Source: Kaistella yonginensis (GTDB lineage Bacteria; Bacteroidota; Bacteroidia; Flavobacteriales; Weeksellaceae). From it: a stretch of 64,000 nucleotides of DNA. The number at the start of each line of letters is the position of its first letter. The first letter of the stretch is position 1. The position numbers and the translations under genes were made by a program. The notes beneath the pieces are model-generated. The model was not told the origin of the DNA and made no database searches. It worked only from the letters and a program-made list of their open reading frames with translations. The stretch is from contig NZ_JAUFQB010000010.1 of the NCBI RefSeq assembly GCF_030409525.1, positions 62,001 to 126,000 on the forward strand, written 5' to 3'. Shown here in pieces: positions 15,268 to 24,963 of this stretch.

Positions 15268-15285
15268 AGCGAACTTTAGTTCGCT
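15268..15285 (-). terminator. prfA terminator
   Basis: 7-bp stem AGCGAAC / GTTCGCT with loop TTTA. On the minus strand it is followed by TTTTTC, 83 bp after the prfA stop. Confidence 0.65.
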
Positions 15286-15367
15286 CTTATTTTGTATTAT
15301 CGATTTTTTAAAATGAGAAAGTGTTATTATGAGTATTTTCTATCATCAAAAAATTTCTCATTTCACC

Positions 15368-16456
15368 TTAATAATTATCTTCCTCGCCTTTCATTTTCTC
15401 TGCATTTTCTGCCATAATCACAGCGTCGATCATTTCTTGGATATCACCGTTCATATACGCATCAAGGTTGTACATTGATTTGTTGATTCGGTGATCGGTA
15501 ACTCTTCCTTGGGAATAGTTGTACGTTTTAATTTTTGCCGAACGGTCACCGGTCGAAACCATTGATTTTCTTTGGGCAGCAACATCTCCAACTGCTTTTT
15601 GCAATTCGATGTCGTATAATTTGGTACGAAGCATTTCCATAGCTAATTCCCGGTTTGCCAATTGAGAGCGCGCTTGCTGACAAACAACGACCATTCCGGA
15701 AGGTTTGTGGGTTAACTGAACTTTAGTTTCTACTTTATTTACGTTTTGTCCACCTGCACCACCAGATCTTGAAGTTTGCATTTCGATGTCTGCGGGATTT
15801 AATTCAAAATCTACTTCTTCAGCTTCTGGTAAAACGGCGACTGTTATTGCTGAAGTGTGAACTCTACCTTGCGATTCGGTTTCTGGAACGCGCTGCACAC
15901 GGTGCACCCCAGATTCAAATTTCATGATGCCGTAAACACCGTCGTTTCCTTCGACCTTCAGAATCAATTCTTTATATCCTTTTGAAGCTTCGCTGGAATC
16001 GGTGATTTCATGTTTCCAACCTTTTGATTTAAAGTACATTGCGTAAGCCCGATACACATCTTCTACGAAAATTGCTGCTTCGTCACCACCAGTTCCTGCT
16101 CGAAGTTCGACGATAACGTTTTTGTCATCAGTCGGATCTTTTGGAATTAAAAGTACTTTTAATTCTTCTTCTAAGGCAGGGATTTTGTCGAGCATTTCAT
16201 ACTTTTCTACTTTTGCCATTTCAACAAACTCTTTGTCAGAGCCGTCGGCGATAATTTCGTCGGATTCTTCAATCGTGTTTAGGGCTTGCATGTATTGGTC
16301 AAAAACCGCGACGATTTTTCCCAAGTCGCTGTATTCTTTGTTCAGGGTTGAATATTTCTTTTGATCAGAAATGATTTCAGGCTGAATAATGAGGTCGGCA
16401 ACTTCGTTGTAGCGTTGTTTGATGGCTTCGAGTTTCGGTATAAGTGACTTTGACAT
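15368..16456 (-). CDS. prfA: Peptide chain release factor 1
   Basis: 362 residues, full length. RF1 reads UAA and UAG. The codon-recognition tripeptide region is [15 protein letters not shown] (PET at 191-193, where E. coli has PAT). The catalytic GGQ is at 235-237 in [11 protein letters not shown]; the Gln is the methylated residue in other bacteria. No prmC is adjacent. The window thus holds two GGQ proteins, this one and PrfH. Confidence 0.97.
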   Translation of the reverse strand: MSKSLIPKLEAIKQRYNEVADLIIQPEIISDQKKYSTLNKEYSDLGKIVAVFDQYMQALNTIEESDEIIADGSDKEFVEMAKVEKYEMLDKIPALEEELKVLLIPKDPTDDKNVIVELRAGTGGDEAAIFVEDVYRAYAMYFKSKGWKHEITDSSEASKGYKELILKVEGNDGVYGIMKFESGVHRVQRVPETESQGRVHTSAITVAVLPEAEEVDFELNPADIEMQTSRSGGAGGQNVNKVETKVQLTHKPSGMVVVCQQARSQLANRELAMEMLRTKLYDIELQKAVGDVAAQRKSMVSTGDRSAKIKTYNYSQGRVTDHRINKSMYNLDAYMNGDIQEMIDAVIMAENAEKMKGEEDNY

Positions 16457-16608
16457 TTCTGGATTTTTATAGTTTGCAAAGGTAATGAAAAATCCTCACG
16501 GTAAATCCCTCTGCTTCAAAATGCAGAAGTTAAATGGTTCAGAGAATCTTTGGTTTGCAAAGGAGAGAGACTTTATTTTTTCGGTGAAGATAGATAGGAA
16601 AGTTTTTT

Positions 16609-16716
16609 TAGCCCCGGTTGCAGCGGCATCCTTTTGCAGAACGTAGTGGCGCAAAAGATATAGCGGAAAACGGGTGTGGTTTTCTAAGAAGAAGCAAGTT
16701 TTGTAGCTCCTAAAAA
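16609..16716. repeat. Interspersed structured repeat, copy B
   Basis: TAGCCCCGGTTGCAGCGG, then CATCC, a hairpin CTTTTGC / GCAAAAG, then AGATATAGCGG, AACGGG and TAGCTCC. Same layout as copies A and C, with a different hairpin sequence. Confidence 0.6.
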
Positions 16717-16778
16717 CACCACGTCTTTCGACAAGTCCTTACCTAAATTCGTCTCTAGAGAAGAGGAGCTTTAAAAAA

Positions 16779-16808
16779 AATCAGTTTCTAAAAAATTAGA
16801 AACTGATT
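16779..16808. terminator. Strong hairpin after the small membrane protein gene
   Basis: Perfect 13-bp stem AATCAGTTTCTAA / TTAGAAACTGATT with loop AAAA. On the minus strand it is followed by TTTTTT, fitting a terminator for the gene ending at 16873. Confidence 0.8.
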
Positions 16809-16872
16809 ATATATATGATTTTGCTTTGCGATTGCTTTTCCCGGAATTAAAGTGGGAAAGCAATGACATCAA

Positions 16873-17151
16873 CTAGTGATGACCGTCGGTATGAAGAAAT
16901 GGACCACGCCCTTTTGGGTTGCTGTAAAGAAGTTCTACGCCTTCTTGCTCGGTCATGAGTTTTCTTCTTACATCTTCTGGATCGAAGGGTTTTGTCTTTC
17001 CGAAATATTCAGCCAATCCAGCGGTGAGCCAAAGTGGAATGATATATCCGAAGAACATGAAAATACACCAGAATCCTACGAGGAACATGATTACAAAATA
17101 AACCGTCCAAAGGAATTGATAGAATGGAAAGAATGCTGATAACATCATCAT
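16873..17151 (-). CDS. Small membrane protein of unknown function
   Basis: 92 residues starting with three Met. Residues 1-45 are very hydrophobic and aromatic (FFPFYQFLWTVYFVIMF, then GFWCIFMFFGYIIPLWL), enough for two TM segments. The tail is hydrophilic, with EYFGKTKPFDPEDVRRKLM and a C-terminal HTDGHH. I do not recognise the family. It lies between fumA and prfA with its own terminator. Confidence 0.65.
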   Translation of the reverse strand: MMMLSAFFPFYQFLWTVYFVIMFLVGFWCIFMFFGYIIPLWLTAGLAEYFGKTKPFDPEDVRRKLMTEQEGVELLYSNPKGRGPFLHTDGHH

Positions 17152-17263
17152 TGTAATAGATTTTAGGCAAAAATAGGATAAATTTTGATGTATACAAAAG
17201 ATTTGCTCCTGATTTTTGTTATTTTAATTGATTATAATTTACTTCCTGTATTTCTACTGTTTT

Positions 17264-18871
17264 TTAATGCGCAATCGATTCGAAAAAGTCGTTTCCTTTG
17301 TCGTCTGAAATGATGAATGCCGGGAAGTTTTTGATTTCTATTTTTCGTACTGCTTCCATTCCCAATTCTTCAAAATCAACCACTTCTACGGAAGTAATAT
17401 TTTCTTTTGCTAAAATTGCTGCGGGTCCACCGATTGATCCCAGATAAAATCCGCCATATTTATGACAAGCATTCGTAACGTCTTTGCTGCGATTTCCTTT
17501 TGCCAACATGATCATACTTCCACCATGAGATTGAAATTCATCTACATAAACATCCATTCTTCCTGCAGTTGTAGGTCCGAAACTTCCTGAAGCCATTCCG
17601 TCTGGAGTTTTTGCGGGTCCAGCATAATAAATTGGATGATTTTTGAAATATTCTGGCATCGGTTTTCCGCTGTCGAGCAATTCTTTGATTTTTGCGTGCG
17701 CAATATCTCTCGCAACAATTAAAGTTCCATTCAAACTCAATCTCGTTTTGATTGGATATTTTGAAAGTTCTGCCAAAATATCGGGCATTGGTTGATTGAG
17801 GTCTATAGAAACTGCGGGTTGCAAATGCGGTGCGGTTTCTGGTAAAAATTGTTTCGGATTGGTTTCTAATTGTTCTAAAAAGATTCCGTCTTTGGTGATT
17901 TTTCCTTTAATGTTTCTATCTGCAGAACAAGAAACTCCCATTCCAACCGGACAGGAAGCAGCATGACGTGGCAAACGAATCACGCGAACATCGTGTGTTA
18001 AATATTTTCCACCAAACTGTGCTCCGATGGAACTTTCCTGGCAAATTTTCTGAACTCTTTTCTCCCATTCCAAATCTCGAAATGCTTGACCACCCATATT
18101 TCCTTCCGTTGGAAGATGATCGTAATATCCTGCACTCGCTTTTTTCACCACGGCTAAATTGGCTTCTGCAGAAGTTCCGCCAATAACCAATGCCAAATGA
18201 TAAGGCGGACAAGCCGCAGTTCCCAAATCCATAATTCTTTCACGAACGAAAGCGTCTAAAGAACTTTCATTGAGCAAAGATTTTGTTTTCTGGTAGAGAA
18301 AAGTTTTGTTGGCCGAACCTCCACCTTTTGCAAGAAATAAAAATTTGTATTCGTTTCCTTTATCTGCATAAATATCAATTTGCGCAGGAAGATTAGAACC
18401 AGAGTTCTTTTCCTCGAACATATTTAAAGGAACGATCTGGGAATATCTTAAATTTTTCTCCTGGTACGTATTGTAAATTCCTTTGGAAATCCATTCTGCA
18501 TCTTCTGCACCAGTACAAACGTTTTCCCCTTTTTTCGCCACACAAATTGCAGTTCCCGTATCTTGGCAAGATGGAAGTGCACCTTCGATCGCAACTGCGG
18601 CGTTTTGCAAAAGATTATAGGCAACAAATCGGTCATTATCAGTTGCTTCTGGATCGTCGATGATATTTTTTAATTTTTGCAAATGGGCAGAACGTAACAT
18701 GAAAGAAACATCCGCCAAAGCATTCTCGGCGAGAAGTTCCAATGCTTTTGGATCGATATTTAAGATTTCTCTTTCGCCAAATTGTTCCACTGTCACGTAA
18801 TCTGAAGTGAGTTTTTTGTATTGCGTCTCGTCTTTTGAAATTGGGAAAGGTTCTTGATAGTGGAATTCCAT
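17264..18871 (-). CDS. fumA: Fumarate hydratase, class I
   Basis: 535 residues. Class I fumarases are dimeric [4Fe-4S] enzymes that interconvert fumarate and malate and are oxygen-sensitive. The first cluster Cys lies in [10 protein letters not shown] (Cys102). Further conserved segments are [38 protein letters not shown] and the C-terminal beta domain with [11 protein letters not shown]. The window also encodes an unrelated class II fumarase 1.5 kb away on the other strand. Being an Fe-S enzyme, it depends on the Suf system. Confidence 0.94.
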   Translation of the reverse strand: MEFHYQEPFPISKDETQYKKLTSDYVTVEQFGEREILNIDPKALELLAENALADVSFMLRSAHLQKLKNIIDDPEATDNDRFVAYNLLQNAAVAIEGALPSCQDTGTAICVAKKGENVCTGAEDAEWISKGIYNTYQEKNLRYSQIVPLNMFEEKNSGSNLPAQIDIYADKGNEYKFLFLAKGGGSANKTFLYQKTKSLLNESSLDAFVRERIMDLGTAACPPYHLALVIGGTSAEANLAVVKKASAGYYDHLPTEGNMGGQAFRDLEWEKRVQKICQESSIGAQFGGKYLTHDVRVIRLPRHAASCPVGMGVSCSADRNIKGKITKDGIFLEQLETNPKQFLPETAPHLQPAVSIDLNQPMPDILAELSKYPIKTRLSLNGTLIVARDIAHAKIKELLDSGKPMPEYFKNHPIYYAGPAKTPDGMASGSFGPTTAGRMDVYVDEFQSHGGSMIMLAKGNRSKDVTNACHKYGGFYLGSIGGPAAILAKENITSVEVVDFEELGMEAVRKIEIKNFPAFIISDDKGNDFFESIAH

Positions 18872-19080
18872 AGTTTGATTTAATTTTTAAAATAGTAAAA
18901 TTACGGAATTTTTGGAGGTTTAAAAGTTTGTTTTAAAATAATCTCTCGCAGGTTTTAAGTTGAAATTTTTAGAATTACAATATTTATTAAAGATGATTTG
19001 ATAAAACTTCTGCATTTCCCAAGATTATATAGCATTCCAAAGTTATATTATACCATTTAAATTTAAAATTCACATTGATG

Positions 19081-20010
19081 GATTTCGCCCTTTCAGGGCT
19101 TTTCATTACATAAAAATCATGTATTCATAGGGCTACACCCTATACTAATGATTTTGCCACTTCGTGGCTGTTCCAGTTACTTTAAAAAGTAAAAAGTGTC
19201 ATTTTAAAATAGTTTAGAAGCAATAAAAAGACAGAAAACTATGGATAATGGTAACCTAAGCGCAAAAAAGTTTTGAATGGACAAAATCAATAGAATAGGA
19301 CAAAACAAATGATTTTGCCAGTTCGTGGCTGATCCAATAAATTTAACTAGTGTTTTTTTAAAAAAGCGTTGGAAAGACGAAAAGACAAATCCTTAAGGTT
19401 AATGAAAAGGCAAGTGCAGCAAAGTCCTGAAACGAAAAAACCAAAAGCAAAGGACAAAGTCTTATGAATGTTGAGAAAGCGTATCAAAGTCCTAAAAGGA
19501 CAAAATCAATAGAATAGGACAAAACAAATGATTTTGCCAGTTCGTGGCTGATCCAATAAATTTAACTAGTGTTTTTTTAAAAAAGCGTTGGAAAGACGAA
19601 AAGACAAATCCTTCAGGTTAATGAAAAGACAAGTGCAGCAAAGTCCTGAAACGACAAAACCAAAAGCAAAGGACAAAGTCTTATGAATGTTGAGAAAGCG
19701 TATCAAAGTCCTGAAAGGACAAAATCAATAGAATAGGACAAAACAAATGATTTTGCCAGTTCGTGGCTGATCCAATAAATTTATCTAGAGTTTTAAAAAA
19801 AAGCATTGGAAAGTTGAAAAGACAAATCCTTAAGGTTAATGAAAAGGCAAGTGCAGTAAAGTCCTGAAACGACAAAACCAAAAGCAAAGGACAAAGTCTT
19901 ATGAATGTTGAGAAAGCCTATCAAAGTCCTGAAAGGACAAAATCAATAGAATAGGACGTAGTCCTATTATTAGGATTGAACGTGCAGCGAAGCCCTGAAA
20001 GGGCGAAATC
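19081..20010. repeat. Perfect 21-bp terminal inverted repeat around the tandem array
   Basis: The segment at 19081-19101 (GATTTCGCCC...) is repeated exactly in inverted orientation at 19990-20010 (...GGGCGAAATC). Each arm contains a small CCCT-TTCA-GGG type palindrome. The internal tandem units carry degenerate versions (GTCCTGAAAGGAC). Confidence 0.75.
19279..19934. repeat. Three tandem copies of a 219-bp unit
   Basis: Units begin with GGACAAAATCAATAGAATAGG at 19279, 19498 and 19717 (lengths 219, 219 and 218), with a fourth start at 19935 that diverges after about 20 bp. Copies 1 and 2 differ at only a few positions; copy 3 has a small divergent patch near 19780-19820. Degenerate copies of the motif GATTTTGCCA-TTCGTGGCTG also occur at 19150. 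Too long a period and no spacers, so not CRISPR. Confidence 0.88.
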
Positions 20011-20109
20011 TATTTCACACCAAATTTTAAACCTAAAGAAATTTTAATTGTATTTATAAATGCGTAATTTTATGAAATCTCCCTTGGTAAGAATAACTGA
20101 CTGAACTTC

Positions 20110-20228
20110 TAGCCCCGATTGAAGGGAAAATCCTTTTTCTTCCCGCGACAGCGGGAAGAAAAAGATTGGAATGAAAAGCGGGAACCAATCTTCGAGCAAT
20201 GCGAAAATCTTGTTGCTCCTAAAAAAAA
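20110..20228. repeat. Interspersed structured repeat, copy C
   Basis: TAGCCCCGATTGAAGGG, then AATCC, a long hairpin TTTTTCTTCCCGC / GCGGGAAGAAAAA, then GATT, AAGCGGG and TTGCTCC. It is followed by a CATTGCGAA...CCTCGCAATGACG segment at 20247-20312. Confidence 0.6.
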
Positions 20229-20333
20229 TTTTAAGAAAAACCCTTTCATTGCGAACAACTTTTTGCAACGGATTGCTTTCCACCACAGCGGACAGGACGT
20301 TCCTCGCAATGACGAACTAAATTAAATAAAACA

Positions 20334-21716
20334 ATGAATTACAGAACAGAAAAAGACACGATGGGCGATGTGCAGGTTCCTGCCGATAAATTTTGGGGTG
20401 CGCAAACGGAGCGTTCCAGAAATAATTTTAAAATTGGTCCGGAAGCATCAATGCCACACGAAATTATTGAAGCATTTGCCTTTTTAAAAAAAGCCGCTGC
20501 TTTTACGAATGCAGAATTAGGCGTACTTCCCGAAGAGAAAAGAGATTTAATTGCGAAAGTTTGCGATGAAATTCTGGAAGGAAAATTAAATGATCAATTT
20601 CCGTTGGTTATTTGGCAAACTGGCTCTGGAACGCAATCCAATATGAATATGAATGAGGTAATTTCTAACAAAGCACACGTAAATAACGGCGGAACTTTGG
20701 GCGAAAAATCTGAAGTTCATCCGAATGATGATGTGAATAAATCCCAGAGTTCCAATGATACTTTTCCTACGGCAATGCATATTGCGGCGTACAAAAAAGT
20801 GGTAGAACATACTTTGCCTTCCGTAGAAAAATTGAGAAATACGTTGCATGAAAAAGCAGAAAATTTCAAAAATATTGTGAAAATTGGACGAACCCATTTG
20901 ATGGATGCAACGCCTTTAACTTTGGGTCAGGAATTTTCTGGCTATGTTGCGCAGCTGGATTACGCAATGAAAGCAATTACCAATACTTTTGAGCATTTAC
21001 AGGAAATTGCACTTGGCGGAACTGCAGTTGGAACGGGTTTGAATACGCCAAAAGGTTATGATGTTTTGGTTGCAAAATATATTTCAGAGTTTACTGGATT
21101 GCCTTTCGAAACAGCACCAAACAAATTTGAAGCATTGGCTGCGCACGACGCCATTGTAGAAACGCACGGCGCTTTGAAACAATTGGCGGTTGCTTTGTAC
21201 AAAATTGCGCAAGACATTCGTTTTCTCGCGTCTGGACCGAGATCTGGAATCGGGGAAATTCATATTCCAGAAAATGAACCTGGTTCTTCCATCATGCCTG
21301 GAAAAGTAAATCCGACACAGAATGAAGCATTGACGATGGTTTGTGCACAGGTTTTGGGAAATGATACCACAATTACTTTTGCCGGAACGCAAGGAAATTT
21401 TGAATTGAATGTTTTCAAACCTGTGATGGCGTACAATTTCTTGCAATCTGCACAATTATTGGGTGATGCCTGCATTTCCTTTAATGATCATTGCGCGATT
21501 GGAATTGAACCAAACGAACCGAGAATTAAAGAATTGGTAGATAAATCTTTAATGTTGGTTACTGCCTTAAACACGCACATCGGGTATGAAAACGCTGCAA
21601 AAATTGCAAAAACCGCCCATCAAAATGGAACGACTTTAAAAGAAGAAGCTGTAAATCTGGGATTGTTGACGGCGGATCAATTTGATGAATGGGTGAAGCC
21701 GGAAGAGATGGTTTAA
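20334..21716 (+). CDS. fumC: Fumarate hydratase, class II
   Basis: 460 residues, full length. Metal-free tetrameric fumarase of the aspartase/fumarase superfamily; catalyses fumarate to malate in the TCA cycle and is oxygen-stable. Signature [11 protein letters not shown] near residue 320 holds the catalytic Ser loop; [10 protein letters not shown] and [11 protein letters not shown] are the other substrate-binding regions. The ATG lies only 22 bp after repeat material. Together with fumA it gives the cell two non-homologous fumarases. Confidence 0.96.
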   Translation: MNYRTEKDTMGDVQVPADKFWGAQTERSRNNFKIGPEASMPHEIIEAFAFLKKAAAFTNAELGVLPEEKRDLIAKVCDEILEGKLNDQFPLVIWQTGSGTQSNMNMNEVISNKAHVNNGGTLGEKSEVHPNDDVNKSQSSNDTFPTAMHIAAYKKVVEHTLPSVEKLRNTLHEKAENFKNIVKIGRTHLMDATPLTLGQEFSGYVAQLDYAMKAITNTFEHLQEIALGGTAVGTGLNTPKGYDVLVAKYISEFTGLPFETAPNKFEALAAHDAIVETHGALKQLAVALYKIAQDIRFLASGPRSGIGEIHIPENEPGSSIMPGKVNPTQNEALTMVCAQVLGNDTTITFAGTQGNFELNVFKPVMAYNFLQSAQLLGDACISFNDHCAIGIEPNEPRIKELVDKSLMLVTALNTHIGYENAAKIAKTAHQNGTTLKEEAVNLGLLTADQFDEWVKPEEMV

Positions 21717-21752
21717 AAAAGACGAATAGATAATAGATTATTGCTAAAAACT

Positions 21753-21782
21753 AAAAAACTCTGGAATTTTCCAGAGTTTTTT
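21753..21782. terminator. Bidirectional terminator after fumC
   Basis: Perfect 14-bp arms AAAAAACTCTGGAA / TTCCAGAGTTTTTT with a minimal loop. It serves fumC and the convergent barrel gene ending at 21808. Confidence 0.9.
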
Positions 21783-21807
21783 GTTGATATGAAGTACTAT
21801 GAAAAAT

Positions 21808-22845
21808 TTATAATCCAAGACCTATCCCAATAACCAAAGCTTTATCATTTGGATAAAGATTGCCTTTAAAATAATTGCTGAAATCTTTTTTAACGAAAAG
21901 ACTCAAACCGTTATAAGAAAAAGTAAACTGGCCACCGTATACAAAAGGATTTACCTGATAATTGGAACGGTTACGAAAATCTTCAGCATCACCGCGAATG
22001 ATATTGTTAGTTGACATTTTTACGCCTCCGTACATATTGGCAGCAACTCTAAATCCAGAACTGTAAGGTTTGTACTGAACATCCATGCCGGCATTCTTTA
22101 GTTTAGAAAAGTTGTATTGTAAGCCCAAGGGAACCATTAAATAACCTGTTCTCATTTTATTTTTGTCGATGTTTCCGGCGTAATTCGCGACCGAAACTTC
22201 TCCATTAGCATCTTTGGAGAAAAACTTGTTATTGTCTAGGCGAATGGTTCGCCAAGATAAGCCTACGCCTGAAATCAAACCCCATGGACTCATTCTGTCG
22301 AATTGGTAATTGAGTTTCATTCCCAGTTCTAGATTATTGCTGTACGCGATATTTTTATCCAGGTTATTATCGGGTTGATCATTGGTAAGCGTCATTATTC
22401 CATAGGAGAAATAAGGACTGAGGTTTCGAACTGCACGAAATTTCTTCATTAATTTCGCTTTCAACTCTTCATTGGAAGTAATATCAGAATTAAGCAAAGA
22501 ATACCGAACTTGTTTTTGAATAATTTCATCCATATCGAAACCTAATGCTTCGATCCGATTGTCTATTTTTAAGGAATATCGGTCTGCAATTTCTGCTTTC
22601 TTTTTATTAAATTCAGCTTGTGCCAAATTTTCTTTGGCCAAAAATTCCAGTTCCAATTCCATGAGCTTTTTTTCCTCTTGAATGATATTGTTAATTTTCG
22701 TGGCATATTCATCAATCTTCTCCTTTACAATAGGGCTTACCTCTGTATCCTGTTTTGTGGGAAGATTTAATTTGATAATGACTTGCGCAGTAATGAAGGA
22801 GGCATAAAAGCATACCAAGCCCATCATGATAATTTTCTTGATCAT
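21808..22845 (-). CDS. Outer-membrane beta-barrel protein with periplasmic coiled coil
   Basis: 345 residues: signal peptide (1-20), a Glu/Lys-rich helical stretch with coiled-coil character (about 38-130), then a beta-rich C-terminal half with alternating hydrophobics and many aromatic and Gly residues (SPYFSYGIMTL onward), ending in a beta-strand (ALVIGIGLGL). Function unknown. It is the third gene of an operon with an ECF sigma factor and a one-TM protein, so its expression may depend on that sigma factor. Confidence 0.7.
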   Translation of the reverse strand: MIKKIIMMGLVCFYASFITAQVIIKLNLPTKQDTEVSPIVKEKIDEYATKINNIIQEEKKLMELELEFLAKENLAQAEFNKKKAEIADRYSLKIDNRIEALGFDMDEIIQKQVRYSLLNSDITSNEELKAKLMKKFRAVRNLSPYFSYGIMTLTNDQPDNNLDKNIAYSNNLELGMKLNYQFDRMSPWGLISGVGLSWRTIRLDNNKFFSKDANGEVSVANYAGNIDKNKMRTGYLMVPLGLQYNFSKLKNAGMDVQYKPYSSGFRVAANMYGGVKMSTNNIIRGDAEDFRNRSNYQVNPFVYGGQFTFSYNGLSLFVKKDFSNYFKGNLYPNDKALVIGIGLGL

Positions 22846-22875
22846 TTTATTAAATTTTAAAAGTTTATTAGTGAA

Positions 22876-23484
22876 TTAATTCGAGTTGAGATCGATGGTG
22901 GCTACGTTGCTGCCATCTTTCGATTTCTCAATGACATCTTTGTGTTCAACGGAGAAAAGTAAAGTTGATGGATCCACAAATCTTTTTCTCTTGGTCGGTA
23001 TTTTTGCGGAGTCTAGGATTGCTATACTGCTAGAAACCTGATTTTTTGCTTTTTCGAGAATGGTTTGTTGAGGTAGAGTTTCTGGAATTTCGTTCTTTAC
23101 AGCAGCCACTTGCGGCTCAGAAATTTTGGCTTTTTGAGTTGGACTAATTTGATCAATCTTTATTGAACCAAGTTTTGCTTTTTCAACCAGCAGTTTTGTT
23201 TCTTCTTTTTCAATTTTTCTTGGTGGAACTACAATCTCTGAATGCGTTTTTGTTTCAACTATTGGTGTTATTGGATCATTATCCTTAGTAATGAAAATAA
23301 TTCCTAAACTTAAAAGCAAACCTAAACTTGCAGCCACGAGATACCAATTAATCTTTTGTTTTGCAGCAATCTGCATTGAAGTTTGATTTTCAATTTCGAC
23401 CCACAAATCTCTGGTCGGCGCGATTTCTCGTTCTTCAATTTGCTTTTTGATCTGCTGTTCTATCTTATTTTTAGACGTATTCAT
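22876..23484 (-). CDS. Single-pass membrane protein, candidate anti-sigma factor
   Basis: 202 residues. An N-terminal charged helical part of about 42 residues is followed by one TM segment (about 45-65, WYLVAASLGLLLSLGIIFI) and a Lys/Glu-rich extracytoplasmic tail. The 14-bp overlap with the upstream sigma gene and the topology fit an anti-sigma factor. No ZAS/HxxxCxxC zinc motif is present, so the role is inferred from context only. Confidence 0.6.
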   Translation of the reverse strand: MNTSKNKIEQQIKKQIEEREIAPTRDLWVEIENQTSMQIAAKQKINWYLVAASLGLLLSLGIIFITKDNDPITPIVETKTHSEIVVPPRKIEKEETKLLVEKAKLGSIKIDQISPTQKAKISEPQVAAVKNEIPETLPQQTILEKAKNQVSSSIAILDSAKIPTKRKRFVDPSTLLFSVEHKDVIEKSKDGSNVATIDLNSN

Positions 23485-24031
23485 TTTTCAATTTTAATTG
23501 TTCCTGAAAGTAAATTTTTCGAAGTTTTTCTTTGGCCCGAAAGAGTTGCGTTTTGCTAACGGATAAAGAAATGTTCAATATTTCAGAGATTTCTTGATGC
23601 GAGCAACCTTCAATCACATAAAGGTTAAAAACCATTCGGTATGCATCGGACAGCTGATCTAAAAGTTCTTGTGCATTAAAGTTAAAGTCTATTATTTCAT
23701 CTTGAACCTCTTCTAAAATAGAAGGATTTATATCGTCAATATAAAATACGGCTTTACGGCTTTTAATAAAATTAAGACACTCGTTCACTACGATTCTCCT
23801 GGCCCAACCTTCTATATTTCCCTCACCGCGAAAGGTTTCTATGCTTTTAAAAACCTTGCAGAAGGCTTTGATTACGCAGTCTTCTGCCTGATAAATATCG
23901 CTGACATAACTTTTACTGATGCTCAAGAATTTTTTAACATTTTGTTCATAGAAGATTTTCTGCGCAGCCGGTTCCTGTTTTTTTAGGCGGCTAAGCAAAT
24001 CATCTTTTTTAGTATTAAACAAAATTTTCAT
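23471..24031 (-). CDS. ECF-type RNA polymerase sigma factor
   Basis: 186 residues. Region 2 (residues about 20-85) has AEDCVIKAFCKVFKSIETFRGEGNIEGWARRIVVNECLN. Region 4 (about 130-178) has YRMVFNLYVIEGCSHQEISEILNISLSVSKTQLFRAKEKLR, a helix-turn-helix for -35 binding. Likely responds to an envelope signal relayed by the adjacent membrane protein. The signal and regulon are unknown. Confidence 0.9.
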   Translation of the reverse strand: MKILFNTKKDDLLSRLKKQEPAAQKIFYEQNVKKFLSISKSYVSDIYQAEDCVIKAFCKVFKSIETFRGEGNIEGWARRIVVNECLNFIKSRKAVFYIDDINPSILEEVQDEIIDFNFNAQELLDQLSDAYRMVFNLYVIEGCSHQEISEILNISLSVSKTQLFRAKEKLRKIYFQEQLKLKNEYV

Positions 24032-24136
24032 CGTATTCTCTTTCTACTTTAAAGACACTGAAACTTTGAAAAGGTTACAGCTAAAATTATTTTTCCAATA
24101 TTAAAATGGTAAGTGCCTGAAAATGAATTAAAAAAA

Positions 24137-24163
24137 ATCCACTTTCTAAAAAAGAAAATGGAT
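24137..24163 (-). terminator. Terminator of the ABC transporter operon
   Basis: 11-bp stem ATCCACTTTCT / AGAAAATGGAT with one G-U pair, 5-nt loop; followed by eight T residues on the minus strand, 13 bp after the ATPase stop. Confidence 0.8.
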
Positions 24164-24175
24164 GCTAATTTCGAT

Positions 24176-24889
24176 TTATATTGAAAATTCAACTGATGTT
24201 GAAAAAAAATCTTCCAATTCCTTCAAAGTTTCTGGGGTGGTGATAATGTCTTTTACCAGTTCACCTTTGTCGAGTAGCACAATTCTGTTACTAACTTCTG
24301 TGGTGTGTGCAAGGTCATGACTTGAAATTAGGAAGGTGACTTGTTCATTTTTAGTCCAGTCTTTAATAAGTTTTTTCAGTTTAATTTGGGTCGATGGATC
24401 CAGGTTGGCAAAAGGTTCATCCAGCACAATGATTTCGGGTGTGCCGATCAGCGCGCCCACAATACCAACTTTTTTCTGGTTTCCTTTTGATAAATCACGA
24501 ACATATTTTTTCGCATGGAGAATTTCACCATTGAAAAAATCATTGAATTGTTTTAAGAATTCATCTACGCTGGCTTTGTTTTCACCGCGAAGTTCACCCA
24601 GAAAATAAAAATATTCTTCTGGAGTTAAATAACCGATTAAGAAGGTATCATCAATAAAAGCAGAAACTTTCTTTTTCCAGTTTTCATTTTCATTCACTTT
24701 CTGACCATCAATTTCTATGAATCCTGTGGTAGATTGTATTAGATCTAATAAAAGACTGAAAAGTGTTGTTTTTCCGGCACCGTTATTTCCGACCAAACCG
24801 AAGCTTTCTCCTTTTGGAATTTCGAGATTTTCGATGTGAAGAACTTTTTTAGTCCCATACACTTTGGTGATATTTTGAATTGAAATCAT
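24176..24889 (-). CDS. ABC transporter ATP-binding protein
   Basis: 237 residues. Walker A GNNGAGKTT (residues 34-42), signature RDLSKGNQKKV, Walker B EIIVLDEPFANLD and switch ISSHDLAH. The single-domain form with a short C-terminal tail is typical of exporters paired with a separate permease. It is the second gene after the DUF5687 membrane protein, its probable permease. Substrate unknown. Confidence 0.9.
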   Translation of the reverse strand: MISIQNITKVYGTKKVLHIENLEIPKGESFGLVGNNGAGKTTLFSLLLDLIQSTTGFIEIDGQKVNENENWKKKVSAFIDDTFLIGYLTPEEYFYFLGELRGENKASVDEFLKQFNDFFNGEILHAKKYVRDLSKGNQKKVGIVGALIGTPEIIVLDEPFANLDPSTQIKLKKLIKDWTKNEQVTFLISSHDLAHTTEVSNRIVLLDKGELVKDIITTPETLKELEDFFSTSVEFSI

Positions 24890-24963
24890 TTTATTAGGTT
24901 TTAGTTGGTAGGTTATCGTTTGTTGGGTTTTAGAAAATTTATTTCTAAAAACAGATTCAAAAT

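Larger units (their letters stand above)
16457..16872. other. Intergenic region upstream of prfA
   Basis: 416 bp without a credible ORF. Contains repeat copy B (16609-16716) and a strong hairpin (16779-16808). The rest shows nothing recognisable. Confidence 0.6.
18872..20333. other. Repeat-filled intergenic region between the two fumarase genes
   Basis: 1462 bp with no credible ORF. It holds a perfect 21-bp inverted repeat (19081-19101 and 19990-20010) enclosing three tandem 219-bp units, and repeat copy C next to fumC. Nothing recognisable in 18872-19080. Confidence 0.75.

Noticed and set aside
19279-19934. Possible CRISPR array
   Set aside because: Repeats are about 219 bp, directly adjacent, without variable spacers, and no cas genes are near.
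21084-21475. Antisense frames opposite fumC
   Set aside because: Caused by codon use of fumC; composition is not protein-like.
17264-21716. The two fumarases as a gene duplication
   Set aside because: They belong to unrelated folds (Fe-S class I and superfamily class II) and share no sequence.
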